Assembly (NCBI GenBank): GCA_045539475.1
Contig: JAZQFJ010000053.1
Coordinates: 124,001-188,000 of the forward strand
Direction: 5' to 3'
DNA: 64,000 nt
Origin: SIG480 sp045539475
Lineage (GTDB): Bacteria > Bacillota > Clostridia > Oscillospirales > JAAYXM01
Both the position numbers and the translations under genes were made by a program. Below are positions 27,398 to 35,602 of this stretch, in pieces. Positions within the stretch are counted from its first letter, which is position 1; every line of letters starts with the position of its first letter. The notes beneath the pieces are model-generated. The model did not search any database. It worked only from the letters and a program-made list of their open reading frames with translations, and was not told the DNA's origin.

Positions 27398-28404
27398 GCC
27401 GAATTATACCGGTTTTTATCCCCCATGCAGGATGCCCACACGATTGTGTTTTCTGCAATCAGAAAAAAATAGCCGGAACGCTTGTTCCGCCGGAAGGGCG
27501 CGAGATTTCCGCTATTATAGAAAACGCACTTCAATACTCGGGGGAAAACCCCGAGGTTGCTTTTTACGGCGGAAGCTTTACCGCGATAGAGCGCTCTCTT
27601 ATGCTTGAATATCTTTCGGCGGCAAAGCGTTTTATCGACGAGGGACGGCTTTCGTCAATACGTCTTTCCACACGTCCGGACAGCATAGATGAGGAAAAGC
27701 TTTGTATTCTCAAAGAATACGGCGTGCGTACGATTGAGCTTGGGACACAGTCGATGTGTGAGGATGTGCTGAAGGCTTCGGGCAGGGGGCATACGGCGGA
27801 AGATACCGAAAACGCAGTGGCGCTTATCAGAAAACACGGATTTTCGCTTATATTGCAGATGATGACTCATCTTCCCGGCTCTGATGATGAAAAGGATATA
27901 TACACGACGAAAAAAATAGCATCTCTTGCGCCGGACGGAGTGCGCGTTTATCCGACTGTCGTGGTGCGCGACACCGCGCTCGAAGCGCTATGGCGTGCAG
28001 GAAAGTACACGCCTGCAACGCCTGATTCGGCGGCACGTCTCGGTGGAGAGATACTTGAGATATTTGAAGAAAAAGGCATTCCGGTAATACGCTTCGGGCT
28101 TAATCCGACGGATGATTTGTCTGACGGAGAGGCACTTTGCGGAGCGTACCATCCGGCACTTGGTGAAATGGCAATGTCAGAGCGCTTTTTGCGTCTTGTC
28201 AGAGCAGAGATTGAGCGTTGCGGATATCGCGGCGGGGTGATACATATTTCCGTTAATCCAAAGCGCGTGTCGGTTATGAGCGGGCAGAAAAAATGCAATA
28301 AAAAACGCCTTATGAGTGAATATGGATTCAGTGACGTTCATATCCTGAAAAATGAAGAACTTGGCATGTCAGAGATTTTAGTCAAACATGTGTTTACTGA
28401 ATAA
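27394..28404 (+). CDS. Radical SAM protein (Elp3-like N-terminal core)
   Basis: A 336-residue radical SAM enzyme. The iron-sulphur cluster motif CPHDCVFC gives C14-x3-C18-x2-C21, and GGSFTAIERSL is the SAM-binding glycine motif. It begins with SRIIPVFIPHAG, seen in clostridial proteins annotated as Elp3/MiaB-like. It lacks an obvious acetyltransferase domain, so the full elongator Elp3 function is unlikely. Overlap with rnc suggests an RNA- or tRNA-related role, which is inference from context only. Confidence 0.88.
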   Translation: MSRIIPVFIPHAGCPHDCVFCNQKKIAGTLVPPEGREISAIIENALQYSGENPEVAFYGGSFTAIERSLMLEYLSAAKRFIDEGRLSSIRLSTRPDSIDEEKLCILKEYGVRTIELGTQSMCEDVLKASGRGHTAEDTENAVALIRKHGFSLILQMMTHLPGSDDEKDIYTTKKIASLAPDGVRVYPTVVVRDTALEALWRAGKYTPATPDSAARLGGEILEIFEEKGIPVIRFGLNPTDDLSDGEALCGAYHPALGEMAMSERFLRLVRAEIERCGYRGGVIHISVNPKRVSVMSGQKKCNKKRLMSEYGFSDVHILKNEELGMSEILVKHVFTE

Positions 28405-28443
28405 ACAGCTTGTGTTATTTATATCGCAACGGAGGTTTCAAAA

Positions 28444-29028
28444 ATGAATCTGGGATTCACTTTCTTTTTTAACAGCATACTTCTCGGTGTAGGCCTTGCG
28501 ATGGATGCTTTTTCTGTATCGCTTGCAAACGGACTTAATGAGCCGTGTATGAAGAACGGTAAAATGTGCGGTATTGCCGGTGTGTTTGCGTTTTTTCAGG
28601 CACTTATGCCAATGACGGGCTGGCTTTGCATACATACAATAGTACAGCACTTCAAAGCGTTTGAAAAATTCATTCCGTGGATTGCGCTCATTCTTCTTGT
28701 CTATATAGGCAGTAATATGCTCTATGACGGCATAAAGAACCGTGACGGTGACTGCGAAAAGCCCGGCGTCGGGCTCTGGGCACTTCTCGTTCAGGGAATC
28801 GCAACCAGCATTGATGCTCTCTCCGTCGGATTTACCATTGCAGATTACGAGCTTTCCGAGGCACTTCTTGCCGCTCTTATCATTGCGGCGGTGACCTTTG
28901 GTATCTGCTATGGCGGATTGTTTGTGGGTAAAAAAGCAGGTACGCGCATGTCGGGCAAAGCCGGTATCCTCGGAGGACTTATCCTCATCTTCATCGGTCT
29001 TGAAATATTTATATCGAGCTTTGGTTGA
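28444..29028 (+). CDS. mntP: Manganese efflux pump MntP
   Basis: MntP exports Mn2+ across the membrane. The 194-residue protein has six membrane helices, with the two conserved repeats GLAMDAFSVSLANGL in helix 1 and GIATSIDALSVGFTI in helix 4, each with the key aspartate. CGGAGG lies ten bases before the ATG. No yybP-ykoY riboswitch was found in the 39-base gap upstream. The gene ends at a strong shared terminator. Confidence 0.93.
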   Translation: MNLGFTFFFNSILLGVGLAMDAFSVSLANGLNEPCMKNGKMCGIAGVFAFFQALMPMTGWLCIHTIVQHFKAFEKFIPWIALILLVYIGSNMLYDGIKNRDGDCEKPGVGLWALLVQGIATSIDALSVGFTIADYELSEALLAALIIAAVTFGICYGGLFVGKKAGTRMSGKAGILGGLILIFIGLEIFISSFG

Positions 29029-29049
29029 GAATAAATACATATAAACAAA

Positions 29050-29088
29050 CCCTTCCGCGGGCATTGCCTGCGGAAGGGAAACTTTTAT
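29050..29088. terminator. terminator between mntP and glyS
   Basis: CCCTTCCGC (29050-29058) pairs perfectly with GCGGAAGGG (29070-29078), followed by AAACTTTTATT. It lies between convergent genes and can serve both. Confidence 0.8.
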
Positions 29089-29095
29089 TCATCAC

Positions 29096-30475
29096 TTAAA
29101 ACTCAATTTTCTTTTCGATGTATGCTGCGAGGTCTTCTATCTTGATACGCTCCTGCTGCATCGTGTCGCGGTCACGGACTGTTACGCAGCCGTCTGTTTC
29201 GCTGTCGAAGTCGTAGGTGATACAAATCGGAGTTCCAACTTCGTCCTGACGGCGGTAACGCTTACCGATAGAACCGGCATCGTCAAAGTCAACCATAAAC
29301 TTCTTGGAAAGGTCTGCATATACCTTACCTGCCTGCTCTGAAAGCTTCTTTGAGAGCGGGAGAACAGCCGCCTTGAACGGAGCAAGGTACGGATGGAGAC
29401 GGAGAACAACGCGGACGTCATTCTTCTCTGCATCGACAACCTCTTCGTCATATGCTTCACAGAGGAATGCGAGAGCAACGCGATCGCAGCCGAGAGACGG
29501 CTCAACAACATACGGAACATACTTTTCGTTTGTTTCCGTATCGAAGAATTCCATGCTCTCTCCGGAATGAGTCTGATGAGCGGTGAGGTCAAAGTCAGTT
29601 CTGTCGGCAATGCCCCAGAGCTCGCCCCAACCGAACGGGAAGAGGAATTCGATGTCTGTTGTAGCGTTTGAATAGTGGGAAAGCTCTTCCTGCTCGTGGT
29701 CGCGAAGCTTTAAGTTTTCGCTTGCAATGCCGAGGGAGAGAAGGAAGTTTTCGCAGTAGTCCTTCCAGTATTTAAACCACTCAAGGTCTGTGCCCGGGCG
29801 GCAGAAGAATTCAAGCTCCATCTGCTCAAACTCACGTGTTCTGAACGTGAAGTTACCGGGAGTGATTTCGTTTCTGAAGGATTTACCAATCTGGCAAACG
29901 CCGAAAGGCATCTTCTTTCTTGTTGTGCGTGCAATGTTCTTGAAGTCAACAAATATTCCCTGAGCTGTCTCCGGGCGGAGATAAAGCTCATTCTTTGCAT
30001 CCTCGGTAACACCCTGGAAGGTCTTGAACATGAGGTTGAACTTGCGGATGTCAGTAAAGTTGCACTTACCGCAGTCCGGGCAGCAGATGTTGTTATCTGC
30101 AATGTACTTTGCCATCTCGTCAAAGCTCCAGCCTGCCGGATTCACACCGGTATCCTCAATGAGCTTGTCTGCGCGGTGGCGGGTTTTACATTCCTTGCAG
30201 TCCATAAGCGGGTCAGAAAAGCCGCCGACGTGACCGGAAGCAACCCATACCTGCGGGTTCATAAGAATTGCGCTGTCAAGACCTACGTTGTACGGAGATT
30301 CCTGAACAAATTTCTTCCACCATGCGCGCTTTACGTTGTTTTTAAACTCAACGCCGAGCGGGCCGTAGTCCCACGTATTTGCAAGACCGCCGTAGATTTC
30401 ACTGCCGCTGTACACAAAGCCGCGCCCCTTGCACAGGGAGACGATTTTTTCCATTGTCTTTTCGCTGTTCTTCAT
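29096..30475 (-). CDS. glyS: Glycyl-tRNA synthetase (dimeric, class II)
   Basis: This 459-residue synthetase charges tRNA-Gly and belongs to the alpha2 type. It opens GRGFVYSGSEIYGGLANTWD YGPLG-like sequence and has the Gly-specific FRNEITPGNFTFRTREFEQM motif 2 and GCDRVALAFL motif 3. The C-terminal anticodon domain (about 360-459) is intact. The ATG at 30475 starts at MKNSEK; a longer frame adds nine poor residues. Its promoter is divergent from rhaM. No T-box is present in the short leader. Confidence 0.95.
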   Translation of the reverse strand: MKNSEKTMEKIVSLCKGRGFVYSGSEIYGGLANTWDYGPLGVEFKNNVKRAWWKKFVQESPYNVGLDSAILMNPQVWVASGHVGGFSDPLMDCKECKTRHRADKLIEDTGVNPAGWSFDEMAKYIADNNICCPDCGKCNFTDIRKFNLMFKTFQGVTEDAKNELYLRPETAQGIFVDFKNIARTTRKKMPFGVCQIGKSFRNEITPGNFTFRTREFEQMELEFFCRPGTDLEWFKYWKDYCENFLLSLGIASENLKLRDHEQEELSHYSNATTDIEFLFPFGWGELWGIADRTDFDLTAHQTHSGESMEFFDTETNEKYVPYVVEPSLGCDRVALAFLCEAYDEEVVDAEKNDVRVVLRLHPYLAPFKAAVLPLSKKLSEQAGKVYADLSKKFMVDFDDAGSIGKRYRRQDEVGTPICITYDFDSETDGCVTVRDRDTMQQERIKIEDLAAYIEKKIEF

Positions 30476-30532
30476 AATACACCTGTCCTTTACTTTAAAC
30501 ATTAATACATATTGTTCTTTTCATATTTTTTA

Positions 30533-30561
30533 AGTATATCATAAAAACGGCAACAATACAA
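30533..30561 (-). promoter_or_regulatory. promoter for glyS
   Basis: Read on the minus strand: TTGTAT (30561-30556), 17-base spacer, TATACT (30538-30533). It diverges from the rhaM promoter, with the two -35 boxes 28 bases apart. Confidence 0.75.
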
Positions 30562-30571
30562 GAGTAAAAAC

Positions 30572-30590
30572 ACCGAAATTAACTTTCGGT
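30572..30590. promoter_or_regulatory. palindrome in the glyS/rhaM promoter gap
   Basis: ACCGAAA (30572-30578) and TTTCGGT (30584-30590) form a perfect seven-base inverted repeat with a five-base spacer, touching the -35 of rhaM. Its position fits an operator; no regulator gene is adjacent. Confidence 0.45.
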
Positions 30591-30619
30591 TGACAAAATA
30601 TCAGTGCATATCTTATAAT
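30590..30619 (+). promoter_or_regulatory. promoter for rhaM
   Basis: TTGACA (30590-30595) and TATAAT (30614-30619) are 18 bases apart, both perfect. Confidence 0.85.
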
Positions 30620-30673
30620 TTATATATAAAGGTACTGTGTGTTGCCGGTATCAAAATAACGGAGGTTTTTATA

Positions 30674-30988
30674 ATGATAAGAAAATCCTTTAAAATGAAG
30701 CTGTATCCGGGTATGGCGGCGGAGTATGAAAAACGTCATAACGAGCTGTGGGATGAGATGCGTGATATGATTCACGAATACGGCGGAAGCAATTATTCCA
30801 TATTTCTTGACGAAGAAACAAACATCCTTTATGGATATATTGAGCTTGAAAGCGAAGAGCTCTGGGCAAAATCCGCCGATACGGAAATATGCCGCCGCTG
30901 GTGGCACTTTATGGCAGATATAATGGAAACAAACCCGGACGAAAGCCCGGTTTCCATCGACTTAAAACCTGTTTTTCACCTTGACTGA
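30674..30988 (+). CDS. rhaM: L-rhamnose mutarotase
   Basis: RhaM interconverts the alpha and beta anomers of L-rhamnose, feeding the isomerase pathway. The 104-residue protein matches the family from FKMKLYPGMAAEYEKRHNEL, which contains the catalytic His, through YSIFLDEETNILYGYIE and a Trp-rich WWHFMADIM segment. GGAGG lies about 9 bases before the ATG. No other rhamnose genes (rhaA, rhaB, rhaD) occur in the window, so it stands alone here with a strong promoter. Confidence 0.9.
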   Translation: MIRKSFKMKLYPGMAAEYEKRHNELWDEMRDMIHEYGGSNYSIFLDEETNILYGYIELESEELWAKSADTEICRRWWHFMADIMETNPDESPVSIDLKPVFHLD

Positions 30989-30990
30989 CA

Positions 30991-31034
30991 ACAGAGCGGT
31001 CTGCGAGTTTGTTCTCGCAGACCGCTCTGTTTTA
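30991..31034. terminator. bidirectional terminator between rhaM and the protease gene
   Basis: A perfect 17-base stem (30991-31007 with 31014-31030) with a six-base loop, followed by TTTTAATT. It separates two convergent genes. Confidence 0.9.
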
Positions 31035-31035
31035 A

Positions 31036-32865
31036 TTAATCAAAATAGCAGTTTTCAAAACCGAGAGCGCGAACGCCGTCAAGCTCATAGCCGGAGAGCG
31101 TGTCAGTTAATACTTCTTCTAAGAATTCAAGCAGAAATGTGCACACCTCTGCTGCAGATTTCTCACACGTGCCCTTAAGGTCATAGTTTCCTCCGTAATC
31201 CTTGAAGTATATTTCCATGCCCGGATAGAAGGAGCCTTTGTACATATCGGAAATGCCCCAGCAGTACAGCTCATCCCCATAATAATCAGTACCGGTATAA
31301 GAAAACTGTACGACGGTGGGAGTGTCTGTATCGAAGCTTACAGAGGTATAAAGGTCATAGCTTCCGTCTGTTCCCTCGTAGCTCAGTACGATGCAGTTAA
31401 GCTCCTCGGCATAAATAAATTTATACTGATTTACAAAACCTTCATCCTCATAAGTCAGAACAACTGCGGGACCGGCTTCCGTTGTTTCGGAAAAGTTGCT
31501 GTAAATCCACATTTTAAGAAGCTCGAAGGCTCGCTCGTTCTCCGGATAAACATCAAGGTCAATGTTTCCGAAAGGTTTGTCCGCGTTGGGAGAGAGAAGC
31601 GCAGAGAACGGATGCGGTGTCGTCTTTTTATACCCCTTGATTATAGATATCGGAAGCGCAAGGTTTAAGTTCTGACCGTCATCCCGACCGGCAGAGGTGA
31701 TTCCGATTACCTTTCCCAGCTTACTTATCAGTGCACCGCCGCTTGAACCATTTGAAATAGGTGCGCTTATCTGAATATAAGGTACATTTCCGATCGTTCT
31801 GCTTGGGTTGGAAATGAGCCCCTCTGAAATTGTGTTATCAAGTCCCTTGGGGCTTCCTATTGTGAAGATTTCTTCACCGCCGGAAACAGGAGCCTCATCA
31901 ATTTCAAGATAAGGGAAATCCTTGCCGTCAACCTTGATTACTGCCCAGTCACGTGCCTTGTTATAGTCGTAAATTCCGAGAACGTTATACGTTTTGTTGT
32001 TGTCGGAACGGAGAATTTTTGCGGAATACGCGTCTTCTATAACGTGGTAATTTGTAACTGCAGTGCCGTCAGCGTCGATAAAAAATCCGCTTCCGCTTGC
32101 AAACGCCTGTCCTGATTTGTCGTATACCTCTATATAAAATACAGCCGGAGAGCATTTTTCATAAATTTCTGCAGACGTAAGCTCACGTGCACCGTCCTGG
32201 CCTGCCGTCGCGCTGTCAAACGCCGCTACATTATAATACTTATCATATGCTGCCGCAGAGAACGCACCCGCAGCTATAAGCTTTTGGGCAAGAGTCTGCT
32301 TCGTTCCCTTGACCTCGGCTTCAAGAGCTGCGTAGGAGACGAGAACAACGTCTGCACGCAGGAAATTTATCGTGTCGGGATTGCCGAGCATTATGCCGGT
32401 GCTGCGCGCGAGGGTAAAGGGGTTATCCCACGTAAAATCCTGCCCGTTTGCATCGGAATATCCGAGTGCACGGAGAACAAAAGTGAGATACATAGATGAG
32501 GACGCAGTTGCATTGCTTCCGAATTTCGTGGCTGACATACCGTTTGTCAGCTTGTTTTCATATGCATAGCCAACATATTTATCTGCCCACGAGGGAACAT
32601 CCAGAAACGGATGCTTTCCACCCTTTGCAAGAGCTTCTGCTTCTTTTCCGAGAGTGCGGATAAGCATAACGAGAGCCTCGATTCGCGTCGGCGCGCGGCC
32701 GAGAGCAAAGTCTGTATCGGAAACACCTTTAAAAACTCCCAAAGCTTTAAGATCTGTGGCGAGATCTTCTTCGAAGCTGAGGCTACTGCTTGCGGCAAAC
32801 GCAACAGAGGGAATAAAGCCGAGAAGCATAACGGTGCAAAGAACAAGTGATATAAGTTTTTTCAT
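31036..32865 (-). CDS. Exported trypsin-like (S1C) protease with S-layer-homology-like N-terminus
   Basis: A 609-residue secreted protein. Residues 1-25 form a signal peptide ending AFAA. Residues 30-215 resemble two to three S-layer-homology repeats (APTRIEALVMLIRTLG, FLDVPSWADKYVGYAYENKL), which would bind the wall. A trypsin-like domain covers about 230-400 with His274 (TNYHVI), Asp306 (ARDWAVI) and Ser375 in GSSGGAL. The last 200 residues are strand-rich and unassigned. It resembles DegP/HtrA proteases but lacks a PDZ domain. GGGAGG precedes the ATG. A role in surface protein quality control is likely. Confidence 0.88.
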   Translation of the reverse strand: MKKLISLVLCTVMLLGFIPSVAFAASSSLSFEEDLATDLKALGVFKGVSDTDFALGRAPTRIEALVMLIRTLGKEAEALAKGGKHPFLDVPSWADKYVGYAYENKLTNGMSATKFGSNATASSSMYLTFVLRALGYSDANGQDFTWDNPFTLARSTGIMLGNPDTINFLRADVVLVSYAALEAEVKGTKQTLAQKLIAAGAFSAAAYDKYYNVAAFDSATAGQDGARELTSAEIYEKCSPAVFYIEVYDKSGQAFASGSGFFIDADGTAVTNYHVIEDAYSAKILRSDNNKTYNVLGIYDYNKARDWAVIKVDGKDFPYLEIDEAPVSGGEEIFTIGSPKGLDNTISEGLISNPSRTIGNVPYIQISAPISNGSSGGALISKLGKVIGITSAGRDDGQNLNLALPISIIKGYKKTTPHPFSALLSPNADKPFGNIDLDVYPENERAFELLKMWIYSNFSETTEAGPAVVLTYEDEGFVNQYKFIYAEELNCIVLSYEGTDGSYDLYTSVSFDTDTPTVVQFSYTGTDYYGDELYCWGISDMYKGSFYPGMEIYFKDYGGNYDLKGTCEKSAAEVCTFLLEFLEEVLTDTLSGYELDGVRALGFENCYFD

Positions 32866-32895
32866 AGTTTGAATCCTCCCTTTTTCGATATCTAT

Positions 32896-32924
32896 ATATT
32901 ACCATATAAAATAAGCAAAAACAA
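32896..32924 (-). promoter_or_regulatory. promoter for the surface protease gene
   Basis: On the minus strand TTGTTT (32924-32919) and TAATAT (32901-32896) are 17 bases apart, 31 bases before the start codon. Confidence 0.6.
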
Positions 32925-33210
32925 TAGGGGATTGTAGCGAAATGCATTTTGCTACAATCCCTTTGGGACTTTAGAAAAATAGTGCAGAATGAGCAAATCG
33001 GACCCGAAGTAGTACATAAGTACGTCGAGAGGTCCGATAAGCTTTACGCATAAAGTGTAACTAAATCCTCAAATTCGGCAGAAGCCGAATTTTCAATTTA
33101 ATTTCAAACTTCAAACCATATACTTTTTTCGATGTTATCTGCAATAAATATCACTTTTACACTTTATGCGGTCTGGGCTGTTTTGCTACAGCCCCCCGTA
33201 AAGTACACAT
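32925..33210. repeat. gap with nested inverted repeats, possible MITE-like element
   Basis: This stretch holds five inverted repeats: 32928-32938 with 32951-32961 (11 bases, perfect); ATCGGACC at 32997-33004 with 33031-33038; AAATTCGGC at 33071-33079 with 33084-33092; GGGCTG at 33175-33180 with 33189-33194; and an outer pair, CGCATAAAGTGTAA at 33047-33060 with its exact complement at 33157-33170. The last pair bounds a 124-base AT-rich segment, like terminal inverted repeats of a small non-autonomous element. No target-site duplication is obvious. The first hairpin could also be a terminator for the GH20 gene (- strand), which ends at 33211. No gene was found. Confidence 0.5.
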
Positions 33211-35421
33211 TTAACGAAGTTTATAAAATGCATCCGATGCTATGGGGCGAAGGTCGCAAACATCAAGAGAAAACTCTTCCGGATTTACGGTGCCGGCATA
33301 AGCTTCCATATCCGCAAACAGCTGCATAAATACAGACTGATTGCGAAGGTGGCTCGGGATAAGGAATGCTTCCTTTACGGACTCTATCCTGAGCATCAGA
33401 GAAAGTCTTGCGCTCTTTCTTGCTTTTGCGATGCCGGCAATTTTATCGCAAACAGCACGGCTCTTTTCACCTGAATTTACTATATCGTAAATTTCAAGCA
33501 GGGCAAGATAGTCCTCGGCGATGCAGAGATAGTTATTAACCTCGCAGGCAAAGCGTTTTGCAAGGTGGGTGTTGCACCGCACATCTTCCGATATACTGTC
33601 AAAAATTTCGAGAGCCTCGGCAGAGAGCTTTGCAATCCCTCGAAGCTGATTTTCGTAAACATCTCTCTTGGCAAGCAACAGGGAGACCGGCTCACCGGGG
33701 AAATTGCGCGGGTACGGTTTTCCCGTTACAACATAAGAATATCTGTAATAGGTGAGCGAGCGGAGCAGTGCTACATTGCCGAGTGTATTGCTTTCGATAA
33801 AGTAGCCGTCCCTGTCAAAATCAATGTTTTCTTTGGTCACTGCATCCATTATCGCAATTGCGCGGCGTGCTTCATCGTATCTTGCGCCGAATTCGCGGTG
33901 AGCGTATCTGTCGTTGAATTCTTCTACGCTGCCGGTACCCTTAAAGTTCCAGCTGTAATCTGCCATGCTTACGTGGTTTTTATCACAGCTCTTATCCCAC
34001 GCGGAATAGGACTGAAGCCCCTCTGCACTCTGTTCTTTATCTGCAAGCTCGGTAAGAATCCGGGTGTTTGGAACCGAGTCAAAAATCATATCCCAGTGGT
34101 AGTATGAGTTCCATGGCTTTACGGTTGAGCGCAGACCAAGCTCAGGATGCATGGTTTCAAACATAAGAGATTCCTTGTTGTTTGTATATGTCCACCAGTC
34201 GATAACAGTAACATCAAGAAGGTCGTTTTCCTCAAGAAGCTTTTTGAAGGTTACGGGATTTACTATCCTTGTAAGCATATCGGAATAGATATAAACGCTC
34301 TTCATCCCGCGTGCTTTGAGGAAGGTAATAAGCTTTATCGCGTGATTTAAGAATTTCTCTTCGTTTGTAAATTTCTTGCATTCATCACATTCGCACCACG
34401 GTGAGGTTATCTTAAACGGATCGCTTGTATCGGTTGCAATCTCATCGCGCACCTCGTCCATACCGATGTGGAAGGAGGTTATGCCGTTGGGTGCAAGATA
34501 TCTTGTGATAATTTCATCAAAAATTGAATACAGGGTTTCGTATGTATCGGGGTTTGAAAGGCAGAAGCCGTGACCGGTCGGTTTTCCGTCCTTGTCCTTT
34601 GCGCTTATGTCGGGGTTGGTTCTCGGAAGAAGGGAGTTGTGGCCGTAGCTGTTCCAGAGCGGAACAACCTCAACACCGCGCGTTTTTCCGTAAGCAATAA
34701 GCTCACCGAAGAAGTCCTCATCTGCCATGGGAGTGCGCACGGTTTCGTTTATCCATTCGCCTTTTTCCGGTGAGTAATATTTCTTGATAACATCAGAGTG
34801 AAGCTCAGGATGCTTTTTTACCGGTATGTATACATATTCGCTGATAATGCCGTCATATTGAATGCACCAGCAGCCGTAAAGCGCAACAACGAGCTGGTTC
34901 ATCTTCATTTCCGCCATATCGTCAACAAGCGCTGTCCAATCGGAAAGCTTCATAAGGTTTGAGCCGTAGCGGCATTCCATAAAATGCCCGCGTGTTTTAA
35001 GATCCGGCCAGTCGAGAAGAGAGAATTCCGGAACGTAAAGAGCATTATTTTCTATATAGAGACACTGCAGGAATGTGGTCACTGCATAGTAAAGTCCGGC
35101 AACACCGTAGCCGACAAGCTCAATGCACTCGCCCTCTGCCTTGATACTGTACGCCTGATCAAAATTCTTTTCAACCTCGGCAGGAATATCCGAAGAAATC
35201 TCAAGAGTTATCTTAACGTTTCCTTTTGCCTCTGCGGCACAGTCGTTTATTTTCTTTGACAGTCCGCTTTTCAGCATATCAAGTGCAAGATAGGAAAGAG
35301 AGCCGGAAAGCGCCTTTACTTCAATCGTAAAATCGGCTTTACCGAGTGTTCCGAGAGAAATATTTCCATTGCCCTGCATAAGCCTTTGCGGCACAGGTTT
35401 AATCATATGTTCAAGATTCAT
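33211..35421 (-). CDS. Glycoside hydrolase family 20-type beta-N-acetylhexosaminidase
   Basis: A 736-residue cytoplasmic enzyme expected to release terminal GlcNAc or GalNAc. A GH20b-like N-terminal domain (about 1-130) is followed by the TIM barrel. The catalytic pair is Asp322-Glu323 in HIGMDEV, where classic members have HxGGDE. The C-terminal third is helical and unassigned. CECDEC (about 357-362) is a cysteine-rich patch that could bind metal. There is no signal peptide, so substrates must be imported. I use the ATG at 35421 because AAGGAG is ten bases upstream; the longer frame lacks such a site. Two other GH20 genes in the window are shorter and closer to each other than to this one. 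Confidence 0.87.
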   Translation of the reverse strand: MNLEHMIKPVPQRLMQGNGNISLGTLGKADFTIEVKALSGSLSYLALDMLKSGLSKKINDCAAEAKGNVKITLEISSDIPAEVEKNFDQAYSIKAEGECIELVGYGVAGLYYAVTTFLQCLYIENNALYVPEFSLLDWPDLKTRGHFMECRYGSNLMKLSDWTALVDDMAEMKMNQLVVALYGCWCIQYDGIISEYVYIPVKKHPELHSDVIKKYYSPEKGEWINETVRTPMADEDFFGELIAYGKTRGVEVVPLWNSYGHNSLLPRTNPDISAKDKDGKPTGHGFCLSNPDTYETLYSIFDEIITRYLAPNGITSFHIGMDEVRDEIATDTSDPFKITSPWCECDECKKFTNEEKFLNHAIKLITFLKARGMKSVYIYSDMLTRIVNPVTFKKLLEENDLLDVTVIDWWTYTNNKESLMFETMHPELGLRSTVKPWNSYYHWDMIFDSVPNTRILTELADKEQSAEGLQSYSAWDKSCDKNHVSMADYSWNFKGTGSVEEFNDRYAHREFGARYDEARRAIAIMDAVTKENIDFDRDGYFIESNTLGNVALLRSLTYYRYSYVVTGKPYPRNFPGEPVSLLLAKRDVYENQLRGIAKLSAEALEIFDSISEDVRCNTHLAKRFACEVNNYLCIAEDYLALLEIYDIVNSGEKSRAVCDKIAGIAKARKSARLSLMLRIESVKEAFLIPSHLRNQSVFMQLFADMEAYAGTVNPEEFSLDVCDLRPIASDAFYKLR

Positions 35422-35470
35422 TGCTAAGCGTCTCCTTTTTGATTTATTCATTGACTGGAATTATATGCTT

Positions 35471-35499
35471 ATTATAAAACAACGCTTCTCGAAAGTCAA
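35471..35499 (-). promoter_or_regulatory. promoter for the 736-residue GH20 gene
   Basis: On the minus strand TTGACT (35499-35494), 17-base spacer, TATAAT (35476-35471). Confidence 0.75.
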
Positions 35500-35516
35500 T
35501 TGAAAATTCCGAAAAG

Positions 35517-35556
35517 GATAAAAAGCGGCGTGCCTCGGATTTCGCCGGGACACGCC
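35517..35556 (-). terminator. terminator of the alcohol dehydrogenase gene
   Basis: On the minus strand GGCGTG...CACGCC encloses a GC-rich imperfect stem (35556-35527) followed by CTTTTTATCC. Confidence 0.7.
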
Positions 35557-35602
35557 CTCTGTAATATATACAAATACTTCAAAAAATCAGCTGCGGAAAG
35601 GA

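Noticed and set aside
28405..28443. yybP-ykoY manganese riboswitch before mntP
   Set aside because: The gap of 39 bases is too short to hold this riboswitch.
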